Positions 23,550-23,669 of a DNA stretch of 23,669 nucleotides are shown piece by piece (the first letter of the stretch is position 1; every line of letters begins with the position of its first letter). Location of the stretch: positions 1-23,669 of the forward strand of contig CAZCHK010000035.1 of the NCBI GenBank assembly GCA_964498605.1, read 5' to 3'. This DNA comes from JBGQAS01 sp964498605. GTDB taxonomy: Bacteria > Chloroflexota > Anaerolineae > Anaerolineales > Anaerolineaceae. A program made the translations under genes and the position numbers. The notes under the pieces are model-generated. The model made no database searches. It saw only the letters and a list, made by a program, of their open reading frames with translations, and was not told where the DNA came from.

Positions 23550-23563
23550 TATGATTGATCATG
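23550..23563 (+). promoter_or_regulatory. -10 box giving a probably leaderless relA-like mRNA
   Basis: TATGAT (23550-23555) ends 5 bases before ATG 23561. No Shine-Dalgarno sequence is seen. An ATG at 23551 opens only a very short frame. Confidence 0.4.
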
Positions 23564-23669
23564 AGCCTTGAATCGTTACTGGCGAAGCTTTCAGAATCCT
23601 ATTCTCCGATGGAGCGGGATCAAATCACCGCTGCCTACCTGTTCGCGGAGAAGGCCCACGCATCTCAAA
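23561..23669 (+). CDS. RelA/SpoT-like (p)ppGpp synthetase/hydrolase, N-terminal fragment
   Basis: 36 residues are visible before the window ends. SLESLLAKL, then a helix with ITAAYLFAEKAHASQ, matches the start of the HD domain of long RelA/SpoT enzymes, where the sequence (A/Y)xFAxxAHxGQ precedes the metal-binding His. These enzymes make and break (p)ppGpp in the stringent response. The call rests on this short motif; other HD hydrolases with the same start are possible. The gene has its own likely promoter, 47 bases after the beta-glucosidase stop. Confidence 0.65.
   Translation, partial: MSLESLLAKLSESYSPMERDQITAAYLFAEKAHASQ

Noticed and set aside
1..23669. CRISPR array, insertion sequence, prophage, toxin-antitoxin or defence genes
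   Set aside because: No regularly spaced repeats, transposase or integrase motifs or terminal inverted repeats were seen. Every sizeable frame fits a housekeeping or metabolic gene or the two unknown proteins described.

Overview
The window is a dense bacterial chromosome segment of mostly housekeeping and central-metabolism genes, with intergenic gaps all under 200 bases. I see no phage, insertion sequence, CRISPR or plasmid signal. Moderate GC, AGGAGG-type ribosome sites mixed with starts lying 5 to 8 bases after a TATAAT-like box, a fused ADP-forming acyl-CoA synthetase, an SDR-type threonine dehydrogenase and a MOFRL glycerate kinase together suggest an anaerobic or facultative heterotroph. 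My best guess is Chloroflexota (Anaerolineae-like). That is inference from protein flavour; no 16S gene is present.

Layout. 1-2691 (+): the end of an M28-type peptidase, a DapL/AlaT-like aminotransferase and hflX. 2688-2897 (-): rpmF, convergent with hflX and sharing a bidirectional terminator. 3097-4201 (+): a SpoIIE-type PP2C phosphatase and a very small P-loop protein. 4295-6862 (+): threonine 3-dehydrogenase, an unrecognised beta-rich protein built from two repeats, and a glyoxylate/hydroxypyruvate reductase-like dehydrogenase. 6848-8194 (-): glycerate 2-kinase. 8319-10430 (+): fused acyl-CoA synthetase (ADP-forming). 10466-10894 (-): a conserved-looking orphan. 11000-13186 (+): tRNA-Leu(UAG), trigger factor and clpP, apparently from one strong promoter. 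13236-17061 (+): a NagD-type HAD phosphatase, rlmN, ftsY and prfB, the last with the classical +1 programmed frameshift. 17071-18042 (-): 6-phosphofructokinase. 18228-23513 (+): a tight four-gene operon with an iron-sulphur flavoprotein amine/amino-acid dehydrogenase (two subunits), a HAD phosphatase and a GH1 beta-glucosidase. 23561 to the end (+): the start of a RelA/SpoT-like gene.

How the genes work together. The trigger factor/clpP block couples nascent-chain folding with proteolysis. The rlmN/ftsY/prfB block, with hflX, rpmF and tRNA-Leu nearby, is translation and protein targeting. The middle block handles threonine, glyoxylate/hydroxypyruvate, glycerate and acyl-CoA energy conservation. 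The last operon joins amine oxidation to beta-glucoside use.

I did not find a clearly new defence or mobile system. The most unusual items are the duplicated unknown protein at 5327-5872, the multi-cluster dehydrogenase, the minimal P-loop protein beside a PP2C phosphatase, an Asn in the Mg-ATP loop of phosphofructokinase, and recurring leaderless-type promoters and terminators buried in convergent coding regions.
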